DNA of 64,000 nucleotides from Metallyticus violacea (Eukaryota > Arthropoda > Insecta > Mantodea > Metallyticidae), in assembly GCA_030762175.1 (NCBI GenBank), contig CM060830.1, positions 45,620,501-45,684,500 on the forward strand. Direction: 5' to 3'. Position 1 is the stretch's first letter. Every line of letters starts with the position of its first letter. Made by a program: the position numbers and the translations under genes. The notes beneath the pieces are model-generated. The model was not told the origin of the DNA and did no database searches. It saw only the letters and a program-made list of their open reading frames with translations. Of the stretch, positions 10,567 to 21,099 are shown one piece after another.

Positions 10567-10881
10567 GTGTTCCGAAACCGTTCTATTATCTCCGCCAGTA
10601 TTATTGCACTCTTTACACTACCGAGCGAGGTTGATGGAGACATACACTATCGCTTCACATTTGTAAATTGCTCCGCTGGAAATTTTCCGCTGCCGTTCGC
10701 TACTGAAGCCACAGGACAACCAGTCTGGAAGGGTAAGTCCATCATTCATCCATACGCATGCGCAGACTATTCCTCGCATATTTCACATGATACAGAGTTT
10801 ATCGTTTGGCGCGAATACCCAATTATTAATGTTAACTATAACAATCTGCCGGTATGCCACATTTTTCCCGGTCCACCTTAA
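10567..10881 (+). other. Unrecognised 104-codon frame with a splice-donor-like motif
   Basis: The frame is less AT-rich than its surroundings and encodes no known domain. Part of it, ttccgctgccgttcg … ggaagggtaagtcc at about 10,685-10,740, resembles 58,851-58,918. Both end in GTAAGT, a consensus 5' splice site. The predicted peptide near that block reads PLPFATEATGQPVWKGKS. It could be part of a repeat family or an exon end; neither can be shown here. Confidence 0.3.
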
Positions 10882-10886
10882 TCGAC

Positions 10887-11046
10887 GTCCTAGCGGTTAC
10901 AAAAATTCGTTTTTCAGGTATACCCCTACTCCTATTATCGGATTTCCCTAATTTTTAGAAATTATTTTTCTTGTTTTATTTAAATGGTATATACCAAGTT
11001 TCGTTGCAAAAAATGTGTTTGTTTTAATTTTGGGTTTCAGATAACC
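10887..11046 (+). repeat. Single unit of the ~142-bp tandem repeat
   Basis: The blocks tacccctactcctatta, cggatttccctaattttt, aaattatttttcttgttttatt and tatataccaagtttcgttg follow each other as in the array at 851-1,590, in the same orientation. A partial second unit may follow (ttttgggtttcagataac). Confidence 0.7.
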
Positions 11047-11054
11047 GGAAAAAA

Positions 11055-11222
11055 TCCAAGGTAGGGATGACCGGCCCCAAGAGACTGGAATCTCCCGAAT
11101 GCAAATCCCAAGCGTTACCGCCTAAACCAAACCACCCGGTTCAATCAGAGAGGACAGTCCTGGCGAGAATGGAATCGCTGACCTTCCGTGCCTTATCGCT
11201 CTCGGCCATTCTGTGTCGGTTT
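11055..11222 (-). mobile_element. SINE-B, decayed
   Basis: Read on the minus strand, accgacacagaatggccgag, gataaggcacgg and ctcgccaggactgtcctct correspond to the SINE-B head and head-body junction. Further into the body, tttgcattcgggagattcc matches the caaatgccggggaggtacc block. The 3' third is not recognisable. Confidence 0.65.
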
Positions 11223-12119
11223 CCAACATCAAGATCACTTTTTCGCTTAATTTTGGTAACGCGAGCATTTCGAATCCTGTTAAGATGAAGCTGCACGGTT
11301 GAGATAATTCTGGAGTTTCTCCTTCTAACTAAAAATAACTAATGTCAGGCAAGTTTTAAGCCTTTCTGATCCCTAGACCCTAGGTTGATACAGAACATCG
11401 TTTCCCTGTAATCCAGAAGGCGGAATATTTCAGCAATCGGCAAAGCTCATTCATGTTGAATAAATAGCTGTTACAGAGATAAGCGGCTTATCAACTCTCT
11501 GTTACTCATAATCTTCTTAGGAAGCTCTTCACTACAGTTTTGTTCTATCCTTTCGTAAACAGTTTCCATAGCGGTAGAGCTAATTATTGCTTTTATTTAT
11601 TGTAATTACCGCTTAAACTCCCCGCAGCGTAACAGTAATAGGCTGTTGTATTATAGCACAGTTTTCGTGCACTGTACTGCAATACATCCAGAGTCAACGT
11701 TCTTTTGGTTTTTATTTATCTCTTTAAAACTGACCCATGTTGTTAATATTCGTCCTTTATCGTCTGCTTTCAAAGTTAACCTTTCAGAATGCTGTGAACA
11801 AGCTTTAAGAACTCGCGTTCTGTTCTGTTTTACACACAAGGCAGAATCCTGGAGAGTCCAGGGCAATGTCCCAACCACAACCCAGAACACGTGAGAGGAA
11901 CTGACAATAATATAAGTGTATCTGTAGCCTCCGGCCAGGCGTTTTTGAAATGAAATGACGCTATGAATGATGAAAATTGAGAGAAAGAGATGGAAGCTAA
12001 AGAGATTTTGATTGAATAAAACCGGTATAATGAGAAAACGATCTTGAGTTTTTTTCGTGGTTTCCCCAGGTCGTTTAGTCGATTTTTCGTACTCCCACTT
12101 CATTTCATTCTATTTATTT
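11223..12119. other. Intergenic stretch with an unrecognised 150-codon minus frame
   Basis: A minus-strand frame at 11,651-12,103 spans 150 codons but shows no known motif and overlaps an 82-codon frame on the other strand. It has no convincing splice sites or start context, and chance is possible. Confidence 0.4.
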
Positions 12120-12305
12120 GTCACAGGACCGAAAGTGCCAATGAGGTGGGCTGATACTTATAGCTTGCGCGTTGGAATTTTGGCCTCCCGGTGTCTCCCT
12201 CACCTCATCCCAGCTTCCCATTTGTGTAGGCACAAACAGCCAGCCCTGGAGCATAGCTGAACTACCTACCGAAAATTCCTCCTCAATCCCTACCAACCTA
12301 AATGC
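12120..12305 (+). repeat. SINE-C-like repeat, copy 1
   Basis: The distal block gtgtaggcacaaacagccag, followed by ctggagc, agctgaa, gaaaattcctcct and accctac-type spacing, is shared in order with 28,545-28,725. The proximal parts are more diverged (ggcctcccggtgtct against gcctcactgtttct). The class is uncertain. A short interspersed element is likely because the copies are short and have no inverted ends. Confidence 0.55.
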
Positions 12306-12321
12306 AACCTAATAGAAAAAC

Positions 12322-12322
<1 letters not shown>

Positions 12323-12365
<43 letters not shown>

Positions 12366-12383
12366 ATTGATTGATTGATTGAT
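12323..12383. repeat. (TA)n followed by (TTGA)n
   Basis: A (TA)n tract at 12,323-12,362 is followed by five TTGA repeats. The latter are the 3' tail repeat of the minus-strand SINE-A that begins here, a feature shared by other SINE-A copies. Confidence 0.85.
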
Positions 12384-12653
12384 TTAAGGACGCTCTTTAA
12401 CATCTCAGGTCATCAGCGTCCCATTCAATTCAGTGCGTGAAACGGCCGACATATTTTGCTCAGAGGCCTCTCTTTCAGGCTTGAGGTTCTTTTTCGTGCC
12501 GTAAATGTCCGACACGGGACCCACGGCTTTACTTCCCTTCCGAAGGAAGCCATACTTAGGCCCGAAAAAAATCCATCGGTCCTGGCCGGGTTCGAACCCG
12601 CGATCTTGGGTTTAGGAGGCAAGTATGGTAACCACTATACCACCAGGACCGAC
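12363..12653 (-). mobile_element. SINE-A, full length
   Basis: On the minus strand the order is: tRNA-Gly-like head (gtcggtcctggtggtatagtg; gggttcgaacccggccagga), then ccgatggattttttt, taagtatggcttccttcgg, agtaaagccgtgggtcccgt, tttacggcac, aagaacctcaagcctgaaag, ctctgagcaaaat, ggccgtttcacgc, tgggacgctgatgacctga, gatgttaaagagcgtcc and a (TCAA)n tail. One short block, aaaatcc, is missing. The flanks are simple repeats, so no TSD can be judged. Confidence 0.93.
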
Positions 12654-12720
12654 AGAGAGAGAGAGAGAAAGAGAAAGAGAGTAGGGGGAGAGGGAGAGAG
12701 TAGGGGGAGAGGGAGAGAAT
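12654..12720. repeat. GA-rich low-complexity tract
   Basis: Imperfect (GA)n with gagtagggggag motifs directly follows the SINE-A. Confidence 0.8.
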
Positions 12721-13839
12721 AAAAGTGTTATCTTATCTCCGCCGTCACGGAGATCAAACCTCGGTTTTTAGTCATAACAGCTCATAGCTCAACATTATAA
12801 AAAATTATTTTACTTTTTTAAAAATTAAACCTTGTTAGTTAAATGTATGAGATTATGAGTTGCGGCAAATTTTTTATGCATTCTCTCGACGGTTTATAAC
12901 ACTGCTTAAAACTGTTCTTCTGTGGAAGTTCATAATAGCGTTGCCATGTGAAACAGAATGGTAAATTAGAATGTGGCCTCATATATTTTTGATATTTATT
13001 TACACAATTGCGAGATAAGAGCTAATTTTTTCAAAGCTGACACTGGTAATTCAAATAGAGGTTACCATATTTTGTTAATAGAAACAGATCTCGAATTCTA
13101 TGAAAAAGAAATTTTAAAGCTGCTCTCTTGTCAAACTTAATGATTGGTAAAACATGTCATTTATTAGATTAGAAAACAATCCTTTTATTAACTTTGGAAC
13201 AATTTCTCCTCAAATGCAACGGAAAATAAAAATATTGTAAACGTGCAAATTATTAAGAAAATTAATGTTTTTTACCTTCCCTTCCCAGATTTGCTCTCCT
13301 GTAGGTAAGTACTTGCATCTTATTGGGGGCCGATATAGTTATTATCAGGACCTGGGTTTTGATGATCTAAGAATATGTGAAAACTGAACAATAAAATAAC
13401 CTAAAATTACTTTAATTTTTTTGATAATCTAAAATCGTGTAAAATTATCTATAAAATGTCATAGTTTTTTAATTAAAAACTTATAGGGACTTTAAAATCC
13501 TATTGTGTTAATTTCAGAGCATGGCAGTACGATACAATTCTTACTTCTGTAAGATTAGAATTAAAATTAAAAATGAATTGATTAATTTACTTAAGCACGC
13601 GAATTTTTCTGCTGTAGAAATCGTAATTCTTTGAAGATGTATGCAAATTTTAGGTATAAAAATTTTAATTTAGGAATTATTGCATGGAAAATGATGAAAT
13701 GCCTGTTTCGGACTACGATGATGCACTTAAATAATGGTAGTAAGTTATTCTTCAATGCAAGAAGCACCAAGCGATTCTCCGGTTGGTACTCGAGGAATGC
13801 TTTCAACTATTTTCGGTAAATTTTTTTCAACTTCTCGCC
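12721..13839. other. AT-rich stretch, nothing firmly recognised
   Basis: Short overlapping frames near 13,590-13,820 may be the downstream end of the adjacent hAT remnant, but no motif confirms this. Confidence 0.45.
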
Positions 13840-14350
13840 TTTCATTTTTCCAATCAGATGTAGATTTTTTTAAAACTAAATTTAGGAAAATTTCGAGTCT
13901 CTACCTTTCTTTTTATAAATTTGAGATTCAATGTGTTAAGAAACTTGTAGGAGTAGCTGTTCTTAAATAGTTTCTTAACAGCTTCAATTGCACAATCATC
14001 GTCAGATTTCTGCGTTAGGAAAACAGATTTCATCACCGGGGAATGATCGCGGTAATAAATTGCCGAATCTTCCCGATGATGACAGGCTCTACTCGGAGTG
14101 TAACAGCTGGACTTGGTAGGGGAGCCTTGACAAACAGTTTCTTTGTTTCTGACACAACAGCATCCATTTGAGGAACATTTGCTCTACCTTTGTCAGCTAC
14201 CCTATGCTATGCAAGTAATGTGCACCATTTATGGGTAAAAAGCCTGTTTTGCGTAAAAGGTATGGTGCTGCATCGGTCACAATAAACAAGACTCCATCGT
14301 GTTTGATTCCCTTAAGCCGTAACAAAAAGCATACACAAAGAGTCTACAAA
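13840..14350 (-). pseudogene. hAT-type transposase central fragment
   Basis: Translated on the minus strand from about 14,345, the pieces read TDAAPYLLRKTG, then after a short gap KLFVKAPLPS, then QKSDDDCAIEAVKKLFKNS. This order matches a widespread arthropod hAT protein: a VTDAAPYM block, a VKK.FLKAP block, and an acidic DDA..I..VK.LF block. Several stops and frameshifts interrupt it. The zinc-finger N-terminus and the C-terminal dimerisation region were not found nearby. Confidence 0.65.
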
Positions 14351-14419
14351 TTATGGAGTGATTAAAAGTTTCTATTACTTTACTCGTAAGCAAAAACACT
14401 TTATCTGGTTCATCGTCTG

Positions 14420-14677
14420 GTCGGTCCGTGTGGTCTAGTGGTAATCATACATATTTCGTAGATTAAGGTCACGAATTCAAACCCAACCAGGTTCTATGGT
14501 TTTTTTTTTAGGGTGTAATAATTCTAAGTATGGTAAAGCCATTGGTTTCGTGTCGTAGATTTAAATGATTCTCAAGCCTGAAAGAAGTGACTTTTGAGCA
14601 AAATTTGTCAGCCGTTTCACGCCCTGAATTGAATGACAAGAGGCGTTAAAGAGCGTCCATAAATAAAACCCAAATTA
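14420..14677 (+). mobile_element. SINE-A, diverged
   Basis: The head gtcggtccgtgtggtctagt and the box B remnant aattcaaacccaaccagg are followed by ctaagtatgg, agtaaagccatt-type blocks, tctcaagcctgaaagaag, gagcaaaatttgtcag, cgtttcacgccctgaattga and ttaaagagcgtccataaata. A small internal deletion removes part of the cttccttcgg block. Confidence 0.88.
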
Positions 14678-14767
14678 ACCTGGTCCGTTGATCCTCAAAA
14701 GTACCAACGATAACGTAAGCCTTCTAACAATTTTATCGATAGATAAGAAATACTTCCTTTCATGTGC

Positions 14768-15984
14768 GGGGGCTGTTCAATGAAGAAGAAGAAGAAGAAG
14801 AATGTTGACAAAATATATTTACTCATCATGCTTGTAATGCTTTTTCTCAAAATAATCCCCGTTGGATGCAATGCAACTGTTCCAAATTTTTTGCCAGTCT
14901 TCAAAGACATACTCGATATATATATATATATATTCTGACAAATCGCCTCCACCACTACATCTGATGATAGATAGTGCATCCCACAAAAGTGTTTATTCAA
15001 AAGGAAAAAGTTACGGGGCAAAATCTGGACTATAGGAAGGGTGAGATATTCAACAACAGTATTTGCCACATGCGGCCGTGCATTATCGTGATGCAACATC
15101 CAGTTTGTTGCATGAAAATGTGACCTTTTGGGTGTGAAATGGCCTTGCAGAGTTTTCAGGAAACTTCTGTAACATTATCTGTTACAGTTGTGTATGCAGG
15201 TACGACATGCTGATAAACCATTCCTTTAATGTCGAAAAATAGATTCCCATAACTTTCCCAGCAGAAGCAACCACTTTTTGCTTCTTCTGGTGTTCGTTGG
15301 GTTGGAGATTTTCACACAGAGCTTTGCTGATTTTTTTCTCCTCAAGATCGAAATGATGTAGCCAAGTTTCATCAGCAATGATTTACCTTTGAAAGAAACT
15401 TCGCATCTATCTGTAACATCATGTTCAACTGCATGCAAACTTGCACGCCAACATCCTTTTGTTCGGGAACCCGCAGTGCACAAACACTCTCTTGTACAAA
15501 CTGTTCAGTTACCAACGTGTGGTTAGCATTCAATGAAAATTTCAGAAGTTCTGTTCTTAATGTTATTCTGCTATCCTCACCCACACTTATTAGTAGCGGT
15601 GTTTACAGTGTTCTTTCGTTAGAGAACAGACTGGAGTGCCTAGTCCACCTTGTTTTCTCATTTTAAGTCCTCTTCAAGCTCTGCTATAGAGAAGAACAAA
15701 CTATGCATTGGCCTCCTGTTAGGTTCATAGACCTCAGCTGGAGATTTGTTGAGGCGAAAGCAGATTTTGATAGCACCATATTTTTCGTCGAGTGTCACCT
15801 CCATTTTGCTGTAGACGGAAATGGACATGGTCTCAACTTGCATACTTTCACATGCCGGAACCGGAAGTGTCAATGAAACTACTACCACGGGTACATTACG
15901 CATTAAGCTAACAATATATTGTAAAATTATATTTTACCGTGAGAAATTATGCCTTTTTTATTTTTATTATATAGAAGAGCCCCC
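14768..15984 (-). mobile_element. Mariner M5, near full length
   Basis: The ends share gggggct followed by (g/c)ttc, read inward from 14,768 and from 15,984. The transposase starts at 15,804 (MEVTLDEKYGAIKICFRLNK). Motifs in order are ADETWLHHFDLEEKK (first Asp, near 15,385-15,345), VVASAGKVMGIYFFDIKG, MLHHDNARPHVA near 15,099-15,065 (second Asp kept) and YSPDFAP near 15,035 in a shifted frame (third Asp kept). The C-terminus is WNSCIASNGDYFEKK. Frameshifts and stops abolish the protein. Microsatellites (GAA)n near 14,785-14,802 and (TA)n near 14,917-14,933 grew inside it. Confidence 0.85.
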
Positions 15985-16920
15985 ATGTCTTTATGATAAC
16001 TGAAGAGAAAATTCTGGGATAGTACGTTCCAGAAAAATCTTCAATTTAGCATTGTTCAGTGTCCAAAACGGGATACTGAAACTTGAGGTTCTCAAAAGTC
16101 TGTGATATATCTGATGATTTATTGTCTTTCACGAATAGACTTTGTTGTAATAAAAGTTGCCTTGATTTCTTTTTACTTGCGAGCTGCAGTACCCCGTATG
16201 TGCTTATCGCGTCCCACATGTTGCTGTACTGCGAACTATTCTTTTAGCCGATACCTTTATTTTCTTACTCCCCCCCCCCAAAAGAAAGAAAGAAAGAAAG
16301 AAATGAAAGAAAAATGTCTTAATTCAGATACAATCTGTCTCAAATGATACAACTTTTAATTGGTTTTATTTTAGAAACGATTGAATGAAAGTACAGGAAT
16401 AGAAAACCAAACTTTCCTCTCTAAGGATGTTGCATGAGCTAAACTTGTGACAGCGAAACTATGCAAACTAAAAAGAGTTTTGCGACAGTAAGAAGTAAGA
16501 CAGCGATTTTCAACATGTATTTGTAATGTTGCTTTGTTCCTACGGGGAGTGGCAATAGTATTCTTTTTTTTTTTTCATTGCTACCGACATCATAACCATG
16601 AATATCAATTGTTATAGCTGGCTAAAATGAGCGTGTGCAACATAATTTAAGAATAATAATTAATCACCAACATTATATATATATAATTACAAAAATTGCC
16701 GAAAATAACTTAAAACACATTAAAAACACACACAAAAAAATTGAAGTGGAAAAAAGGACCTAAGTCTTGAAATTTTATAGCTAGAATTTCGTGTTCAGGA
16801 TTTTAGTACTTAAGAGCAATGCAAATCATAAGGGAGGGGGGAATTATGACATTTCATCGTAATTCTGGTTATCACACAACTAATACTCTCAAAATAAAGT
16901 AGTACAGTTGACTTTTCTCA
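15985..16920. other. Intergenic stretch with simple repeats
   Basis: A run of C at about 16,270-16,279 leads into (GAAA)n at 16,282-16,305. No coding similarity was seen. Confidence 0.5.
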
Positions 16921-17175
16921 GGTCTCTCACGACCATCAAGTGCATCGTAGACTCAAGGTCGCGGGTTCAAACCCGGCCTGGATCGATGGGCTTTAAAGGG
17001 CGTAAAAATTCTAAGTGTGGCTTCTTTCAGAAGGAAAGTGTCGTAGATATTCGGCACGTAAAAGAACCTCAAGCCTGAAAGAAGTCTCTAGGCAAAATTT
17101 ATCGGCCGTTTCACGTCCTGAGTTGAATGACCAGACATGTAAAAAAGATTCCTTAAATAAACCAAATAAATAAAA
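16921..17175 (+). mobile_element. SINE-A, diverged
   Basis: The head is eroded (ggtctctcacgaccatc) but the box B gggttcaaacccggcctgg is clear. It continues with gggcgtaaaaattctaag, tggcttctttcagaagg, aagaacctcaagcctgaaag, ggcaaaatttatcggccgtt and cacgtcctgagttgaatga, with an eroded tail ending in (AAAT)n. The agtaaagccgtgggtcc block is partly deleted. Confidence 0.88.
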
Positions 17176-19258
17176 CCACCATACGTGGATGCAATAGCAA
17201 CTAAATATAATTTAACAAAATTATTTTATGGCAGTTCTTCTTGGTGTAACATTAAAGTAATATTGGTGCATTTACTGTCAGAAAAAGAAGGCAATCAACT
17301 GATATTTTTGTATTTACTGTTTTCTATGGGAAATTGTCAATTATGAATATATTGGTTTGTATTCCCGTAGAAATGTTGTATTAGATATGACATAAAACAC
17401 TTTATAGAATGGTACTATCAGCTATACTTTCAACTTTTTTATGTCCTTCTAACTTGTTGATTTTCACAATTATACGATAAATGTATCGCACTAAACAAGA
17501 AAACTAATTTACTTAATGAAAAACTGTCTTCACATATCCCTTAACTCTCATTTTTTCCCCAAGGCAGTACTAATTTGTAAGGTTTCTTTATGTCCGATTT
17601 CAGTGCAATCGCCCGTACATGGACAAGACAAGTCTCTATGCAGACATACATAGGCAAATTGATTGAGGTGGTGTTCAACATGGCAGGAAGGCCTCCACCA
17701 TTCTCACGTCAACCCTGCGACCTGTTATGGTCATTTGCGCGGGACATTCTAGAACATCCCCCATCAGTCCTCATCTAGTACCATGGAAATGGGCGTCTAT
17801 AGGCGTATGATTGAGTAATCTAGATGCATTGTCTCAATCTAGACCTCTTTTCAGACCCATAAATGCCAGGAAAAAATAAACAAGTAATGTAATTGTATTG
17901 GATAAGTATATCTGCTAATTTTGGACACACCTAAAATTTTTAAATATGCTTCTGTTTCTGTTATGACGCAATCTATCTTATTTCTGTTCCTACTGCAGAG
18001 TGCTTTATTGGCAAGAAGAGGTGATCATGAAACACGAAGAGGTTATGAATAGTTTTTCTTTTGTTTTTGTTAGGCCATTCCGCATTTGTTTTCGCTTTTA
18101 CATAATGTAAACAATTAGATGCTCTAGGATTGACTTTCCAGTCGGGATGTAACGCGTTTTTGAGTTAGATTTGTGTTATTTTACTTTATGTTTATTTTTT
18201 ACTGTTCTATAGTGATGTACTCGATTTTATTGTTATTACATTTTTAGGACGATCTAAAAAAATTCTCGACCTGGATCATATATAGCCCTGCAATTGACAA
18301 AATAATTGCTTTTTACAGCGGTACATCTATTTTAAGCGTTTATTTAAAATATCAAGCTATTGATTGAAATAGTTTAATTAACACAGTTGTCTAATACAGC
18401 AGACGTGTTGTGGGTATTCCCTAAAATGTGTAAAACTGAGTATTAGTGGGCCTTTTCTCCTTCATTTTCAAGGATTAACAAATGGGTTGCCGAATTTAAA
18501 TATGGCCGTATTGACGTAAACGCACCCTAATCTAATTATTAAGGGGAGTATGAAAGGCCTATCCTTGTAATGTTAACTTTATCATCTTCAGTTCCCATTT
18601 TCTCAACAACTATTAAATCTAATAAAATGAAACTTTTACAGCATACACATGCACATAATTGAATTTTGATGATGTATTTTAACTACTATACCATTATTCG
18701 GGAGAAAATTATAAATTATTTGATTTTTTTCTATTGTTTCCCAACATTTTGTTTTTTTACATTGTTACATTTTGTCCTAGCTCTATTTAATAGATCCACA
18801 TCATCGCAATAATACCGTGAATAAGTGATAAAATTTTCAAAGTGATGATGGCTTATACAGATGGTAAAAAAATGGGAAAATTATGCAAAAAAAAAAAAAA
18901 ATACTGCAGTTTTTCAACGATTGCAGCCAAGGAAATGTTTTACAGAAAAAAACTTGAGGGAAACACCAGCTAAAACCCTCCAACATTGTAAAACAACAAA
19001 GGATGATGTCATAGTAACAAACGCTGCCAATTTGAAATTCAGTTTTATATCATTCAAGACAAACCACAGCCTTCTACAACAAATAGCTCCTGAGATATAA
19101 CAAGTGCTTGAAAAAAAAAAAAAAAACAAGGAATATTATTGAACATCATATGAAAATTCAGAAAATTCCGAATATTAAAAAAACAAAAATATGATTTTTG
19201 CCTCCCCTCTTTCCCTTTAATACTTCCCTTAACCATAACACATTTTTAATTATTCCAG
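17176..19258. other. Intergenic stretch; one small unrecognised frame
   Basis: A 62-codon plus-strand frame at 17,590-17,778 lies in a locally less AT-rich patch but has no known motif. A 79-codon frame at 18,861-19,100 contains a poly-lysine run from an A tract. Confidence 0.45.
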
Positions 19259-19268
19259 TTTTTATCCT

Positions 19269-19567
19269 TGTTTTTTTTGATTGATTGATTTATGGGCGCT
19301 CTTTAACATCTCAGGTCATCAGCGTCCCATTCAACTCAGGGCGTGAAACGGCCGACAAATTTTGCTCAGAGGCCTCTCTTTTAGGCTTGAGGTTCTTTTT
19401 CGTGCCGTAAATGTACGACACGGGACCCACGGCTTTACTTCCCTTCCGAAGGAAGCCATACTTAGGATTTTTACGCCCGAAAAAATCTATAGGTCCCGGC
19501 CGGGTTCGAACCCGCGACCTTGGGTTTAGGAGGCAAGTATGGTTACCACTACACCACCAGGACCGAC
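19269..19567 (-). mobile_element. SINE-A, full length with 10-bp TSD
   Basis: All head and body landmarks of the family are present on the minus strand, ending in the tail repeat ttgattgattgattt. The duplication tttttatcct lies at 19,259-19,268 and 19,568-19,577. The copy is little diverged, suggesting a fairly recent insertion. Confidence 0.95.
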
Positions 19568-19629
19568 TTTTTATCCTAAAATCATACATTCGAAGTATAC
19601 CATATCTTCCTAACTTTAATAATATACCT

Positions 19630-20095
19630 TGAAAATGACCCACACGAAGGACATCCAAAAAGTGCAACGTTAAAAGAATTCATTGAATATATGGCATTAG
19701 ATGACGGGATTTTCAAAGGTTATATTTTTACTTGCAAAATTGCACATACCCCACTTGCTAACAGCAGGTCAAATACGCATTCGTTCAATATATTGCAAAG
19801 CGTGTTATAGCGATAGAAAAATTAAGAGCTTTGAAGTATGAAATGTTAGAGCATGTACCCTACTCTCCAGATTTGACTCCCTTGTCCTCCATCTCTCCCC
19901 TAAGCTCAAACTTTTCCTCGCTGGTCACGTTTGTTACTTAATTAAAACAACTATAGGGAAATCTTTTGCAGATCTTCCGTAAAATCACTTCAGAGAAACG
20001 ATAATGGCATTGGAATATCGTTGGGATAAATGTATCGATCCTAAGAAAGATAGTGTAGAAAAATTAAAATAATTTTTATTTTTAAGCGAGAACTT
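19630..20095 (+). pseudogene. Mariner-type transposase with a large internal deletion
   Basis: An N-terminal piece reading NDPHEGHPKSATL is followed, after loss of the first two Asp motifs, by ALKYEMLEHVPYSPDLTP (third Asp region near 19,860-19,880). A frame-shifted continuation reads LKLFLAGHV, and MALEYRWDKCID closes it at about 20,010-20,040 before SVEKLK. The third-Asp block and the RW.KCI C-terminus are typical of mariner. No terminal repeats were recognised. Confidence 0.7.
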
Positions 20096-20544
20096 GACAA
20101 ATCGCCATGGTGTAATAAGCAAGCACATCGTCAGCGCGTTTTACTTGTAATTTATTTTGTCCATTTAAAATCAGTCGGTCAGCAAAAGTTACAGTATTTT
20201 TCTGGCTTTAAAGCGTTTATATTAAAAAACTTTAAAGTAATTCTAAATAAATGCAGTATTAAATGTACGCTTATAGACGGAAATGGTTTTTTGGTGGAGG
20301 GAAGAGGGGAGTGTATTAATTACAAACTTGTCATTATAGAAATAAGAGTGTTAAAAGCGAATAGTAAGGTTACGACATTTTATATGCAGAGTATTAGTGA
20401 AATACCGAAATATTTATGTTTTGTTTTAGGGTTTTAGACAAGTAATTTGAGAGAGAAGTCCTAGGGCTACCAACGTAAAATGTTGGGGGTATACGATTTT
20501 AGTGTAATTGCAATTTGATGCTTAGAAATTGACAGTAAAGCGAA
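20096..20544. other. Intergenic stretch, nothing recognised
   Basis: No element landmarks were seen between the mariner C-terminus and the Harbinger-like element. Confidence 0.5.
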
Positions 20545-20547
20545 ATA

Positions 20548-21096
20548 GGCCCCATTCACAATGACAATTAAACGTAAAAGCTAGATGCTATGTATTGTAA
20601 CGGAACTGTTCACAATGAATTGTGTAAACATAAAAATAATCGAACAATTGGACGTAAACTTAACAGCTTGCATGGTCCAATGTTTTGCATCAACATCTAA
20701 CTTATTAAGAAATCAACCAATCAAAACACAGCTGCTCTGTTTGTGGAACTTTGTGGTAGAGAGTGCTGAAGATAGTGGCTCAGTAGACAGAATGGCGTCG
20801 ATGGACAAAAGATTAATTGCATTATACGAAAGCTATCCTTGCTTATATTACTCCATGCAAATTAGTTGCTGCATTTTGCATATGCATAAACGCTACCGCC
20901 GCCTGTGCTCAGAAGCAGCCATTTTCAATCAGCTGTTAATTAATCTTAGCTTGTTCTTTATTTTTTAATTAATTAATTTATTTATTGCTAATACTTACGT
21001 TTGCCTCTTTCATTGTGAATGTGTACATACTACTAAGTTTACGTGTTGCGTCTTATTTTATTATGTTTACGTTTAATCTTCATTGTGAATGAGGCC
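20548..21096 (+). mobile_element. Harbinger-like miniature element with a MADF-like frame
   Basis: The 549-bp unit has inverted ends: ggccccattcacaatga at the left and, read inward from the right, ggcctcattcacaatga. Both continue with an attaaacgtaa block. The flanking trinucleotide ATA is repeated at 20,545-20,547 and 21,097-21,099. Subterminal motifs repeat inside the right end (tttcattgtgaatg near 21,010). A 3-bp duplication with GGCC-type ends fits PIF/Harbinger elements. A frame starting at 20,792 reads MASMDKRLIALYESYPCLYY, like the opening of a MADF DNA-binding domain found in the second protein of such elements. It then loses similarity and ends at 20,968. No transposase is present. 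Confidence 0.65.
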
Positions 21097-21099
21097 ATA

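Noticed and set aside
11651..12103. 150-codon minus-strand open frame as a gene
   Set aside because: No known motif, no splice or start context, and an 82-codon frame runs antisense through it. Chance is a reasonable explanation.
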